DNA of 10,987 bases, from the NCBI GenBank assembly GCA_938039225.1, contig CALHVH010000141.1, positions 1-10,987 of the forward strand, written 5' to 3'. Source of the DNA: an uncultured Gammaproteobacteria bacterium (lineage in GTDB: Bacteria > Pseudomonadota > Gammaproteobacteria > Steroidobacterales > JABDMI01). The position numbers and the translations under genes were made by a program. Below the pieces are notes generated by a model. The model made no database searches, was not told where the DNA came from, and was given only the letters and a program-made list of their open reading frames with translations. Shown one piece after another: positions 1 to 6,750 of this stretch (position 1 is the first letter of the stretch; each line of letters starts with the position of its first letter).

Positions 1-98
1 ACCATTATTAAATTTTTCGTTTGGATACAATAATTCAAAAAAGACTTCTTTTTTCTGTATATTGGTTCTGTATTCTATCAATAATTTATAAAGCTCTT

Positions 99-875
99 TT
101 ACCTTAGTTTCTGTTTGAAAATGGTTTGAATACTGCCACGACTAACTGGCAAATCTTTTTGGATTAGTTTTAAGGCGCGTACCACACGATTTAAGGGCAG
201 AAAGAAACTTGACGCCGCTTGGGTACTCGCACCAGCATTCAAAGCGACAACATTGCCATTAATATCTAAAACGGGTGAGCCTGATGAACCACCCGAAGTA
301 CTTGAGGCTGCTTGAAAGTAAAAGGTGTTGAAGTCGTTATAACTAGCACGCCCATATTCTGGTGCCCCACGATCTAATTTTGCTATGGTACCCGCGAGAA
401 TGGCTAATTGCTCACCTGCATCATTACCCACTACGCGAATATCTAAACTCTTAACCGCATTTTGCGGACGTAATGGGAGCTCAACAGGCTGGATAAATTT
501 CAACTTAGAAGGGTCATATTGAAAAAAACCAAAATCATGCACTGGATCTCTATAAATCGGCTTAAGCTCTATTTCTTCATTATTTAGAAATACGCCCTCA
601 GCAGTTTCTGGTCCGCCCATCACAACATGACGATTGGTAAGAATAATGCCTCGTTTTTTATCAACAATAAAACCAGTCGCTTGGGTTGATTGATTCCAAT
701 CCGTATCAAATGCTCGAGTACCATCTACTCGAATCGAGATAATTCCATTGCTTACTCGATCTAAGGTTTTCTGCCACTGACTCGCATCATTTAGTGTAAT
801 ACCAGTATCGTCAGCGCGTACGTTAAAACTCAATAATAGTGTGAATAAAACTACAAGGGTAATTCGTTTTAACAT
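99..875 (-). CDS. Exported trypsin-like serine protease (HtrA/Nma111-like), probably truncated or frameshifted
   Basis: A 258-residue protein with an N-terminal signal peptide (residues 1-21, basic MLKR then a hydrophobic run, likely cleavage after VRA), so it probably acts in the periplasm. The chymotrypsin-fold triad is visible: His83 in LTNRHVV, Asp114 in VHDFGFF and Ser198 in GGSSGSPV. The protease domain fills residues 30-240. In the larger HtrA relatives that this core resembles, from memory of the family, a segment like RGTIQTIF leads into PDZ domains. Here that segment (RGSIQTIF, residues 246-253) is followed by only five residues and a TAA. A different minus-strand frame stays open from about position 146 to the window edge, so a broken or frameshifted gene is likely. 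The ATG at 875 has a GAAG ribosome-binding site 5-6 nt upstream. It lies 50 bp after the kinase gene, possibly in the same transcript. The protease call is firm; the true length is not. Confidence 0.8.
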   Translation of the reverse strand: MLKRITLVVLFTLLLSFNVRADDTGITLNDASQWQKTLDRVSNGIISIRVDGTRAFDTDWNQSTQATGFIVDKKRGIILTNRHVVMGGPETAEGVFLNNEEIELKPIYRDPVHDFGFFQYDPSKLKFIQPVELPLRPQNAVKSLDIRVVGNDAGEQLAILAGTIAKLDRGAPEYGRASYNDFNTFYFQAASSTSGGSSGSPVLDINGNVVALNAGASTQAASSFFLPLNRVVRALKLIQKDLPVSRGSIQTIFKQKLR

Positions 876-925
876 AGCAACTTCTTTGTTTATTTAGATT
901 ATTAGAATATAGATCAATTTCTCAA

Positions 926-1861
926 TTAGATCTCACGCTCAAAGGCATTCTTAAATTCTTGCTTAAACTCATCCATAGTAAAGCTATGATTTTGTGTTCC
1001 AGCATGCGAAATTTTAATCGAACCTATTAGAGAGGCAATGCGTCCAGTAGTTTCCCAATCCATGTCATTCATTAAACCAAACAATAGACCGGCACGGAAA
1101 GCATCACCACATCCAGTAGGGTCAATCAGCTCATTAGCCTTAACCACAGGGATATCTATTCGACGGGTATCGGGGGTATAAATAATTGAGCCTTCACCAC
1201 CACGTGTAATTATCAGCGCCTTGGTTTTTTGAGCTATCTCAACTGGTGAAAGCCCAGTCTTTTCTTGCAGCATCTGAGCTTCATAATCATTGACTACAAC
1301 ATAATCAGCGAGCTCAATAAATTTATTGCAATCATTACCATCAAACATTGGCAAGCCTTGTCCTGGATCAAATAAGAACGGAATACCAGCTTCAGCAAAC
1401 TGCTCTGAATGCTCAATCATTCCTTGCCTTCCATCAGGGGAAATTATTCCTATACTAATACCCGCATCTGTAGGAACCTTATTGGTATGTGATTCATTCA
1501 TAGCCCCAGGGTGAAAAGCAGTGATTTGATTATCATCTAAATCGGTAGTGATATAGGCTTGTGCTGTGAAATCGTCTATACATTCTAAAAGGTACCTACG
1601 CGAAACACCTTGATTGTCCATCCATTTAGCATAAGGAGCAAAATCAGTTCCTACAGTTCCCATCGCAAAACCATCACCACCGAGCAAACCTAAGTTATAA
1701 GCAATATTTCCAGCACAGCCGCCAAACTCTTTTCGCAAATCCGGCACTAAAAAAGAGACGTTTAACATATGAATTTTATCGGGCAAGATATGCTCTTTAA
1801 ATCGACCAGGAAAGACCATAATATTATCGTAAGCGAATGAACCACAAATTAAAGCGGACAT
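926..1861 (-). CDS. PfkB-family carbohydrate/nucleoside kinase (adenosine kinase-like)
   Basis: A 311-residue cytoplasmic kinase of the ribokinase/PfkB family, which transfers the ATP gamma-phosphate to a sugar or nucleoside hydroxyl. Both family signatures are present: the N-terminal glycine motif EFGGCAGNIAYNLGLLGG at residues 45-62, which contacts the substrate, and the C-terminal DPTGCGDAFRAGLL at 247-260, with Asp253 as catalytic base and the anion hole around it. The length is normal for the family. Its overall look, including FGGCAGNIAYNL and the opening ICGSFAYDNIM, is closest to bacterial proteins annotated as adenosine kinases, but the substrate cannot be fixed from sequence alone. 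Ribokinase or another sugar kinase remains possible. The ATG at 1861 has a good ribosome-binding site (AAGGA, about 7 nt upstream). It starts 22 bp after the dgkA stop, so the two are probably cotranscribed. Confidence 0.9.
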   Translation of the reverse strand: MSALICGSFAYDNIMVFPGRFKEHILPDKIHMLNVSFLVPDLRKEFGGCAGNIAYNLGLLGGDGFAMGTVGTDFAPYAKWMDNQGVSRRYLLECIDDFTAQAYITTDLDDNQITAFHPGAMNESHTNKVPTDAGISIGIISPDGRQGMIEHSEQFAEAGIPFLFDPGQGLPMFDGNDCNKFIELADYVVVNDYEAQMLQEKTGLSPVEIAQKTKALIITRGGEGSIIYTPDTRRIDIPVVKANELIDPTGCGDAFRAGLLFGLMNDMDWETTGRIASLIGSIKISHAGTQNHSFTMDEFKQEFKNAFEREI

Positions 1862-1883
1862 AGAGATTCCTTATAAGAAACAA

Positions 1884-2279
1884 TTAAACAGAAAATTTGG
1901 CAATAAATGCTAGTAAATCATCATACAGTACACAAGTCCAAACCACAGCATGGTTCAGGAATGCCAGTAATACAACAGCCGAGCCCATATCTTTTGCACG
2001 ACCAGAAAGCTCATGAATTTCACCGCCAAAGCGATCAACTACGGCCTCGATTGCACTATTTACCAGCTCAGCAATAAGAATAATAATAAGTGTGCTAATT
2101 AACAGAGCGTATTCTACGCCGTTATCACCTAACCAGAATGCTAGCGGTATGCCAATGGCAACTTTGACTAATTCCTGACGAAAGGCTTCTTCATTTTGAT
2201 AAGCCGCCAGCAAACCTTGCCAAGAATATTTAAATGCATTACGTATTCGTTTTAGGCCCTTTACTTTTTGGTTGGCCAT
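1884..2279 (-). CDS. dgkA: Diacylglycerol kinase, DgkA type
   Basis: A 131-residue integral inner-membrane enzyme that phosphorylates diacylglycerol with ATP to give phosphatidate, recycling the diacylglycerol left by membrane-derived glucan and lipopolysaccharide modification. The family hallmark is clear: ELVNSAIEAVVDR followed by HELSGRAKDMGSA, the region with the catalytic Glu and the nucleotide/Mg-binding residues. Three membrane segments can be seen: near residues 30-47, 55-75 (LLISTLIIILIAEL) and 98-122. The length is typical (E. coli DgkA has 122 residues). I place the start at the ATG at 2279, whose A is also the last base of the cupin TGA stop (TGATG), suggesting translational coupling. 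A GTG at 2282 directly before it is an alternative and would add one residue. An AGGTGG purine stretch lies upstream. Confidence 0.94.
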   Translation of the reverse strand: MANQKVKGLKRIRNAFKYSWQGLLAAYQNEEAFRQELVKVAIGIPLAFWLGDNGVEYALLISTLIIILIAELVNSAIEAVVDRFGGEIHELSGRAKDMGSAVVLLAFLNHAVVWTCVLYDDLLAFIAKFSV

Positions 2280-2599
2280 CACTCACCACCTTCAGGGCCA
2301 TAGAAAAAAACCCATGTTGAAAAGTCATCACTAAAATTTACAAAACGATGTTCAACTCCGGCAGCAACAAAAAGCACCTCACCTGTCTCAACCACATGTT
2401 TATTAGAACCATTAATAAATTCGCCAGACCCGCTAGCAATTACATATAACTCATCTCGAGTATGCGGTTTTTGTAAATCGACTTTTTCTGGTTTATAAAT
2501 TTCTACTTGCAAGCTACCATGTTCAAATAATGTTTTGAATGGTTTATCACTATGCGAGAGCTCGTGCAAAGCGTTAGAGATTGTTAGGCGTTTAGACAT
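2279..2599 (-). CDS. Small single-domain cupin protein
   Basis: A 106-residue soluble protein with one cupin beta-barrel. The two cupin motifs are recognisable: motif 1 around KPHTRDELYVIASGSGEF (residues 44-61), with His46 and Glu50 as probable metal ligands, and motif 2 around GEVLFVAAGVEHRF (residues 73-86), with His84. Such small cupins may be enzymes, sensors or binding proteins, and nothing here fixes a substrate. It is the first gene after the hairpin that ends the gcv operon, and its stop overlaps the dgkA start, so it probably heads the cupin-dgkA-kinase unit. No Shine-Dalgarno sequence is seen before the ATG at 2599. A perfect TATAAT a few bases upstream raises the possibility of a leaderless or near-leaderless message. 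Confidence 0.85.
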   Translation of the reverse strand: MSKRLTISNALHELSHSDKPFKTLFEHGSLQVEIYKPEKVDLQKPHTRDELYVIASGSGEFINGSNKHVVETGEVLFVAAGVEHRFVNFSDDFSTWVFFYGPEGGE

Positions 2600-2607
2600 T
2601 AAGCAAT

Positions 2608-2613
2608 ATTATA
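2608..2613 (-). promoter_or_regulatory. Possible -10 element for the cupin-dgkA unit
   Basis: The minus strand reads TATAAT, a perfect sigma70 -10 hexamer, ending 9 nt before the cupin ATG at 2599. There is no good -35: the region 16-18 nt upstream lies inside the terminator stem and reads GTATTT or similar. If used, transcription would start at or within a few bases of the ATG. In AT-rich DNA such hexamers arise by chance, so this is tentative. Confidence 0.3.
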
Positions 2614-2618
2614 AACCA

Positions 2619-2645
2619 CAAGACCCCGTAAAATACGAGGTCTTG
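2619..2645 (-). terminator. Hairpin terminator after gcvPB
   Basis: An inverted repeat with 11-bp arms (2619-2629 and 2635-2645) and a 5-nt loop. In minus-strand RNA all 11 positions pair, one as a G-U wobble; in plus-strand RNA that position is a C-A mismatch, which favours function on the minus strand. It begins about 33 nt after the gcvPB stop. The following tract (TGGTTTATAATATT) is U-rich but interrupted, so termination may be partial. Confidence 0.65.
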
Positions 2646-2678
2646 AGAATATTACAAGGATTATGTATTTAGTGCTCT

Positions 2679-4142
2679 TTAAGCCACATCAGGTACGTAA
2701 CGCACATCCAATTGTTTGGCAGCACGAACATCATCTAAGCGACGAACCGGAGTGGTATACGGTGCAGCCTTAACCTGTTCAGAGTCTTTCTCAGAATTTC
2801 TTAATACATTCACCATAGCATCAACAAATAAATCTAATTCTTCTTTTGCTTCAGTTTCAGTAGGTTCTATCAATAAACATTCTGGAACCAATAATGGGAA
2901 ATACGTAGTAGGCGCATGAAAACCCTCATCCAGTAAGGCCTTGGCAAAATCCATGGCATTCACATTTAATTCTTTAGCTTGTTTTTTAAGAGTCACGATA
3001 AACTCATGCGTGGCTCTTCGCTCTGGGAAAGCCAAATCAAACCCAGCATCAGCTAAGCGCTTCATTAAATAATTTGCATTTAATGTAGCAAACTCAGCAA
3101 CACGCTGCATACCTTCTTTACCTAACATACGAGCATAAACATAGGCACGTAAATTTACTCCGGCATTACCCATGAATGCTGATAAACGACCAATGCTTTG
3201 AGGTAATTCTTTTTCAGTAACCCAATCATACTGACGCTCACCCGCTTCTTTATTTTTTTTCACAAACGGAATAGGCATAAAGGGCAGTAGACGTTTACTG
3301 ACACCAACCGCACCAGAACCAGGACCACCGCCGCCATGTGGCGTTGAGAATGTTTTGTGTAGATTCATATGAATAACATCAAAGCCCATATCACCTGGGC
3401 GTACTTTACCCAAGATAGCATTCAAATTAGCACCGTCGTAATACAACAATCCACCCGCGTCATGCACAAGCTCCGCAATCTCTTTAATACGTCTCTCAAA
3501 GACGCCTAAAGTTGAAGGGTTAGTTAGCATGATGCCAGCCGTTTTCGGACCTACCACTTTTTTAAGTGCTTCAAAATCAACATCACCATCTTTCATGGTT
3601 GGAATTTCTATCACTTCACATCCGCACATAATTGCAGTTGCTGGGTTTGTACCATGAGCGGCATCCGGAACAATAATCTGAGTTCGCTCAAGGTCCCCTC
3701 GTGCTTTATGGTAAGCGGTAATCATAGCCACACCAGCAAATTCACCCTGTGCACCCGCCATCGGCGTTAAGGTCACACCTGCCATACCGGTAACATCTTC
3801 TAGCATGTCTTGCAATTCATACATGCATTGCATAAAACCTTGTCCATGTGACACTGGTGCTAATGGATGTCTACTTAAAAACTCAGGAAGCATCGCTAAG
3901 GTATTACAGGCACGTGGGTTGTACTTCATGGTGCATGAACCTAATGGATAAAATTGCGTATCAATTGAGAAATTCTTTTGCGACAAACGCGTGTAATGAC
4001 GCACTGCCTGTAGCTCTGACACTTCAGGTAAGCCTGCTCTTTCTTTGCGTTGTAAATGTTTAGGTATAGCCGTTTCTGCAACCTCATGTGGAGCCTGTGC
4101 AGCTGCAAATCGACCAGTATGTGAATGTTCAAAAATAAGCAT
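2679..4142 (-). CDS. gcvPB: Glycine dehydrogenase (decarboxylating), subunit 2 (P-protein C-terminal half)
   Basis: This 487-residue subunit carries the pyridoxal-phosphate site of the heterotetrameric P-protein. With GcvPA it decarboxylates glycine and passes the aminomethyl group to the lipoyl arm of GcvH. The PLP lysine is Lys263 in NLHKTFSTPHGGGGPGSG; other marks are the YDGANLNAI segment (235-243) and PDAAHGTNPAT (159-169). It is about the usual length for stand-alone GcvPB and is equivalent to the C-terminal half of the single-chain GcvP of E. coli. The start MLIFEHSHTGR has a GAG-type ribosome-binding site. It is the last gene of the gcv operon, separated from gcvPA by tpx and a repeat pair, and is followed by a hairpin terminator. 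Confidence 0.97.
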   Translation of the reverse strand: MLIFEHSHTGRFAAAQAPHEVAETAIPKHLQRKERAGLPEVSELQAVRHYTRLSQKNFSIDTQFYPLGSCTMKYNPRACNTLAMLPEFLSRHPLAPVSHGQGFMQCMYELQDMLEDVTGMAGVTLTPMAGAQGEFAGVAMITAYHKARGDLERTQIIVPDAAHGTNPATAIMCGCEVIEIPTMKDGDVDFEALKKVVGPKTAGIMLTNPSTLGVFERRIKEIAELVHDAGGLLYYDGANLNAILGKVRPGDMGFDVIHMNLHKTFSTPHGGGGPGSGAVGVSKRLLPFMPIPFVKKNKEAGERQYDWVTEKELPQSIGRLSAFMGNAGVNLRAYVYARMLGKEGMQRVAEFATLNANYLMKRLADAGFDLAFPERRATHEFIVTLKKQAKELNVNAMDFAKALLDEGFHAPTTYFPLLVPECLLIEPTETEAKEELDLFVDAMVNVLRNSEKDSEQVKAAPYTTPVRRLDDVRAAKQLDVRYVPDVA

Positions 4143-4179
4143 TTTTATCTCTTTTTAATTTTTTATTTATTACCTAACT

Positions 4180-4260
4180 AGATTGCTTCGTCGTTACACT
4201 TCTCGCAATGACTTATGGGCTTACTGTCATTGCGAGCAGCCGCAGGCAGCGCGGCAATCT
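4180..4260. repeat. Dispersed inverted-repeat pair R1 (head-to-head) between tpx and gcvPB
   Basis: Two copies of a short dispersed repeat face each other: a reverse copy at 4180-4212 (AGATTGC to CTCGCAATGAC) and a forward copy at 4226-4260 (GTCATTGCGAG to GGCAATCT). The central 11-bp arms (4202-4212 and 4226-4236) are perfect inverted repeats around a 13-nt spacer, and the outer AGATTGC/GCAATCT also match. This is the only one of the four pairs with the GTCATTGCGAG ends inside. It lies in the 133-bp gap between tpx and gcvPB and would form a long hairpin in the operon mRNA. Confidence 0.85.
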
Positions 4261-4275
4261 GTTCTTCTAAAACTA

Positions 4276-4776
4276 CTATTTTAAAGCCGCGATAGCCGCT
4301 TCATAATTAGGTTCATCAGCAATTTCACTGACTAATTCCGAATAAACCACTTTGTCATTTTCATCAACAACTACGATTGCTCTTGCAGTAATTCCTGCCA
4401 TTGGCCCTTCTGATAACAGTACACCGTAGTCTTCAGAGAAAGATTGATCACGCATAATCGATAATGTATGCACGTTCTCTAGTCCTTCATTTCCACAAAA
4501 ACGACCTTGAGCAAAGGGTAAATCCGCAGAAACCATCAACATTACGGTGTCTTCATGAGCACGAGCATGATCATTAAACTTCTTTGTCGAAAGTGCACAG
4601 ACTGGTGTGTCTACACTTGGAAAAATACTGAGTAGTTTTTTCTTACCAGCAAAACTTGCCAATGTGACATCTTCTAACTTGCCATTGGTTAATGTGAAAT
4701 CTTTTGCATTTTCACCCGCTTGCGGAAATGAACCTTTTAATGCAAATGGGTTACCACCTAAAGTTACTGTAGACAT
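4276..4776 (-). CDS. tpx: Thiol peroxidase Tpx (atypical 2-Cys peroxiredoxin)
   Basis: A 166-residue peroxiredoxin that reduces hydrogen peroxide and alkyl hydroperoxides using thioredoxin as electron donor. The peroxidatic cysteine is Cys60 in SVDTPVCALSTKKFN, with the Pro/Thr of the active site. The resolving cysteine is Cys94 in GRFCGNEGLENV, the usual spacing for Tpx. N-terminal TVTLGGNPFALKG and the length match the family. E. coli Tpx is periplasmic or associated with the periplasm in some reports, but no signal peptide is seen here. The ATG at 4776 has AGGA 8 nt upstream. It begins 32 bp after the gcvPA stop, so it is almost certainly read from the gcv operon, an unusual place for an antioxidant gene. 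Confidence 0.97.
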   Translation of the reverse strand: MSTVTLGGNPFALKGSFPQAGENAKDFTLTNGKLEDVTLASFAGKKKLLSIFPSVDTPVCALSTKKFNDHARAHEDTVMLMVSADLPFAQGRFCGNEGLENVHTLSIMRDQSFSEDYGVLLSEGPMAGITARAIVVVDENDKVVYSELVSEIADEPNYEAAIAALK

Positions 4777-4808
4777 GATTTTGTTCCTATAATTAAATTA
4801 TTTAATGA

Positions 4809-6176
4809 TTAAGATAAAACGGCTTTAAGCTCTTGAGCAAACAATTTTAAATCTGCTTCTGTTTTAGTTTCAGTTGCGCACACAAGAATGCAATTTTTAA
4901 ACTCTGGATAAAATTCTCCAAGTGCAATTCCGCCAGCAATATGTTTATGCGAAAGCGCTTCTAAGACTGTCGGGGCATCTTTTGGTAATTGCACAACAGC
5001 CTCATGAAAAACCTCACCCGAAAATACAGGCTCAACCCCATCAATTTGAGTTAGCAATTTAACCAGTTGTTTTGTATTGCTATAAGAACTTGCCGCAACA
5101 CGTTCTAGACCCTGAGCACCTAAGATAGACATATAAATGGTAGCCGCTGTCACCATTAAGCCTTGGTTAGTACAAATATTTGACGTAGCTTTAGAACGTC
5201 GAATGTGTTGCTCACGAGCTTGTAGCGTTAAGGTGAAACCTTCTTTACCTTCTAAATCTACTGTGCGCCCTACAATACGGCCAGGCATTTGGCGAACATA
5301 GGCTTGCTTGCAGCACATAAAACCAAAGTATGGGCCGCCTGATGAAACTGGCACACCCAAAGGCTGTCCTTCACCACATACAATATCAGCACCGCGATTT
5401 TCTTCAACGTTACCCCACTCTCCTGGAGGCTTAAGCAAGGACAAAGTCATAGGATTGGTTACTGCAATAGCCAATCCATTATTTGCATGAGCGATATCCA
5501 CTAACTCATCAACAGGTTCTAAAGCGCCAAAAAAGTTAGGTGTTGGAATAACAATAGCTGCAATACCTTTTTCACATTCTGCTTTCACAGCATCTAGATC
5601 GGTCAAACCGGTTTTTTTATCAAAAGGAATTTCAATAAATTCTAAGTTTTGTCCGCCCGCAATATTTGTGACCACCTGACGATAAAAAGGATGAACGGTA
5701 AGTGGCATCAAGATACGTACACTTTTATTTCGGCGCTGAGCACGAATTGACATTAAGCAGGATTCCGCTAAAGCAGAAGCGCCGTCGTACATGGACGCAT
5801 TTGACACATCCATACCAGTCAAAGCTGTCATCATGGTTTGGTATTCATAAATTAATTGCAAGGTACCTTGGCTTGCCTCAGCTTGATAAGGGGTATACGC
5901 ACTGTAGTATTCGCCTCGGGTAGTGATTTGCCACACAGCCGCAGGAATATGATGCTCATAGGCTCCGGCACCAATAAAATTAAGCACTTGACCATCTTGT
6001 TTGGCGCGGTCATGCATTAAACGAGTTATCTCCATCTCGTTCATGCCGGTTGGAACATTGAGTTCCTTGATGCGCAATGACTCTGGAATTTCATCAAATA
6101 AAGCATCAATTGATGGAGCAGCAATGGTATCGAGCATACTTTCGATATCGGTTTCTGTATGGGGTATAAAAGGCAT
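4809..6176 (-). CDS. gcvPA: Glycine dehydrogenase (decarboxylating), subunit 1 (P-protein N-terminal half)
   Basis: A 455-residue PLP-fold subunit that pairs with GcvPB to form the alpha2-beta2 P-protein of the glycine cleavage system. It matches the N-terminal half of fused GcvP: the opening FIPHTETDIESML, then NFIGAGAYEHHIPAAVWQI (residues 42-60), YYSAYTPYQAEASQGTLQ (71-88), and the SGGPYFGFMCC and MPGRIVGRTVD segments. It lacks the PLP lysine, which lies in GcvPB, as is normal for this subunit. The length is ordinary for the family. The ATG at 6176 has only a weak AGAAG upstream. It is preceded by repeat pair R2, 144 bp after gcvH, and followed closely by tpx. Confidence 0.97.
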   Translation of the reverse strand: MPFIPHTETDIESMLDTIAAPSIDALFDEIPESLRIKELNVPTGMNEMEITRLMHDRAKQDGQVLNFIGAGAYEHHIPAAVWQITTRGEYYSAYTPYQAEASQGTLQLIYEYQTMMTALTGMDVSNASMYDGASALAESCLMSIRAQRRNKSVRILMPLTVHPFYRQVVTNIAGGQNLEFIEIPFDKKTGLTDLDAVKAECEKGIAAIVIPTPNFFGALEPVDELVDIAHANNGLAIAVTNPMTLSLLKPPGEWGNVEENRGADIVCGEGQPLGVPVSSGGPYFGFMCCKQAYVRQMPGRIVGRTVDLEGKEGFTLTLQAREQHIRRSKATSNICTNQGLMVTAATIYMSILGAQGLERVAASSYSNTKQLVKLLTQIDGVEPVFSGEVFHEAVVQLPKDAPTVLEALSHKHIAGGIALGEFYPEFKNCILVCATETKTEADLKLFAQELKAVLS

Positions 6177-6205
6177 AGTTTTTACTTCTACTTAATATAA
6201 TTTTA

Positions 6206-6311
6206 GTCATTGCGAGTCATGAAATGACATGGCAATCTGTTTAGTTTATACGTTTAACTTCTGCAATTAATTTATGAGATTGCCGCGCCAATATTATTGG
6301 CTCGCAATGAC
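6206..6311. repeat. Dispersed inverted-repeat pair R2 between gcvH and gcvPA
   Basis: A forward copy at 6206-6238 (GTCATTGCGAG to GGCAATCT) and a reverse copy at 6277-6311 (GAGATTGCC to CTCGCAATGAC), 38 bp apart, with the 11-bp outer ends perfectly complementary. The reverse copy contains its own hairpin, GCCAATA-T-TATTGGC at 6287-6301. The pair fills most of the gcvH-gcvPA gap and would fold into a large stem in the mRNA. Confidence 0.85.
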
Positions 6312-6320
6312 AAAAATTAT

Positions 6321-6716
6321 TTAGCTATCTTCTTCATCAAGTTGTGTTTGATATTCTTCAGCACTTAACAACTCATCTAACTCACTCATATGTGTTGGTT
6401 GTATTCGGAAAATCCAACCGCGCTCATAAGCATCTTCATTAACCAATTCTGGAGTTGATTCTAATTCATCGTTAGCGGCAATAATTTCACCCGTAATCGG
6501 AGAATAAATATCAGAAGCCGATTTAACCGACTCAACCACAGCTACTGAATCACCAGAAACCACTTCAATACCTGTATCTGGCGTCTCAACAAATACCAAT
6601 TCACCAAGCGCTGCTTGTGCATGGTCACTAATGCCAACCAAAACGCTACCATCTTCTTCAAGTTTTACCCACTCGTGAGTTTTTGTGTATCTATATTCTT
6701 CAGGGATATTGCTCAT
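6321..6716 (-). CDS. gcvH: Glycine cleavage system H protein
   Basis: A 131-residue carrier protein whose lipoyl arm shuttles the aminomethyl group from the P-protein to the T-protein and the electrons to lipoamide dehydrogenase. The lipoylated lysine is Lys65 in VVESVKSASDIYSPITGE. N-terminal YTKTHEWVKLE and the GISDHAQAALGELVFVE segment are typical. I chose the ATG at 6716, giving MSNIPEEYRYTKTHEW, because it matches the family N-terminus and has a GGAG about 10 nt upstream. The frame is open further back to an ATG at 6761, which would overlap gcvT by 11 bp and add 15 residues without family resemblance. It starts 34 bp after the gcvT stop. The C-terminus is slightly acidic and longer than in E. 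coli. Confidence 0.97.
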   Translation of the reverse strand: MSNIPEEYRYTKTHEWVKLEEDGSVLVGISDHAQAALGELVFVETPDTGIEVVSGDSVAVVESVKSASDIYSPITGEIIAANDELESTPELVNEDAYERGWIFRIQPTHMSELDELLSAEEYQTQLDEEDS

Positions 6717-6750
6717 CTTTCTTGCTCCAGAGTTTTCTAATTCAAATTTC

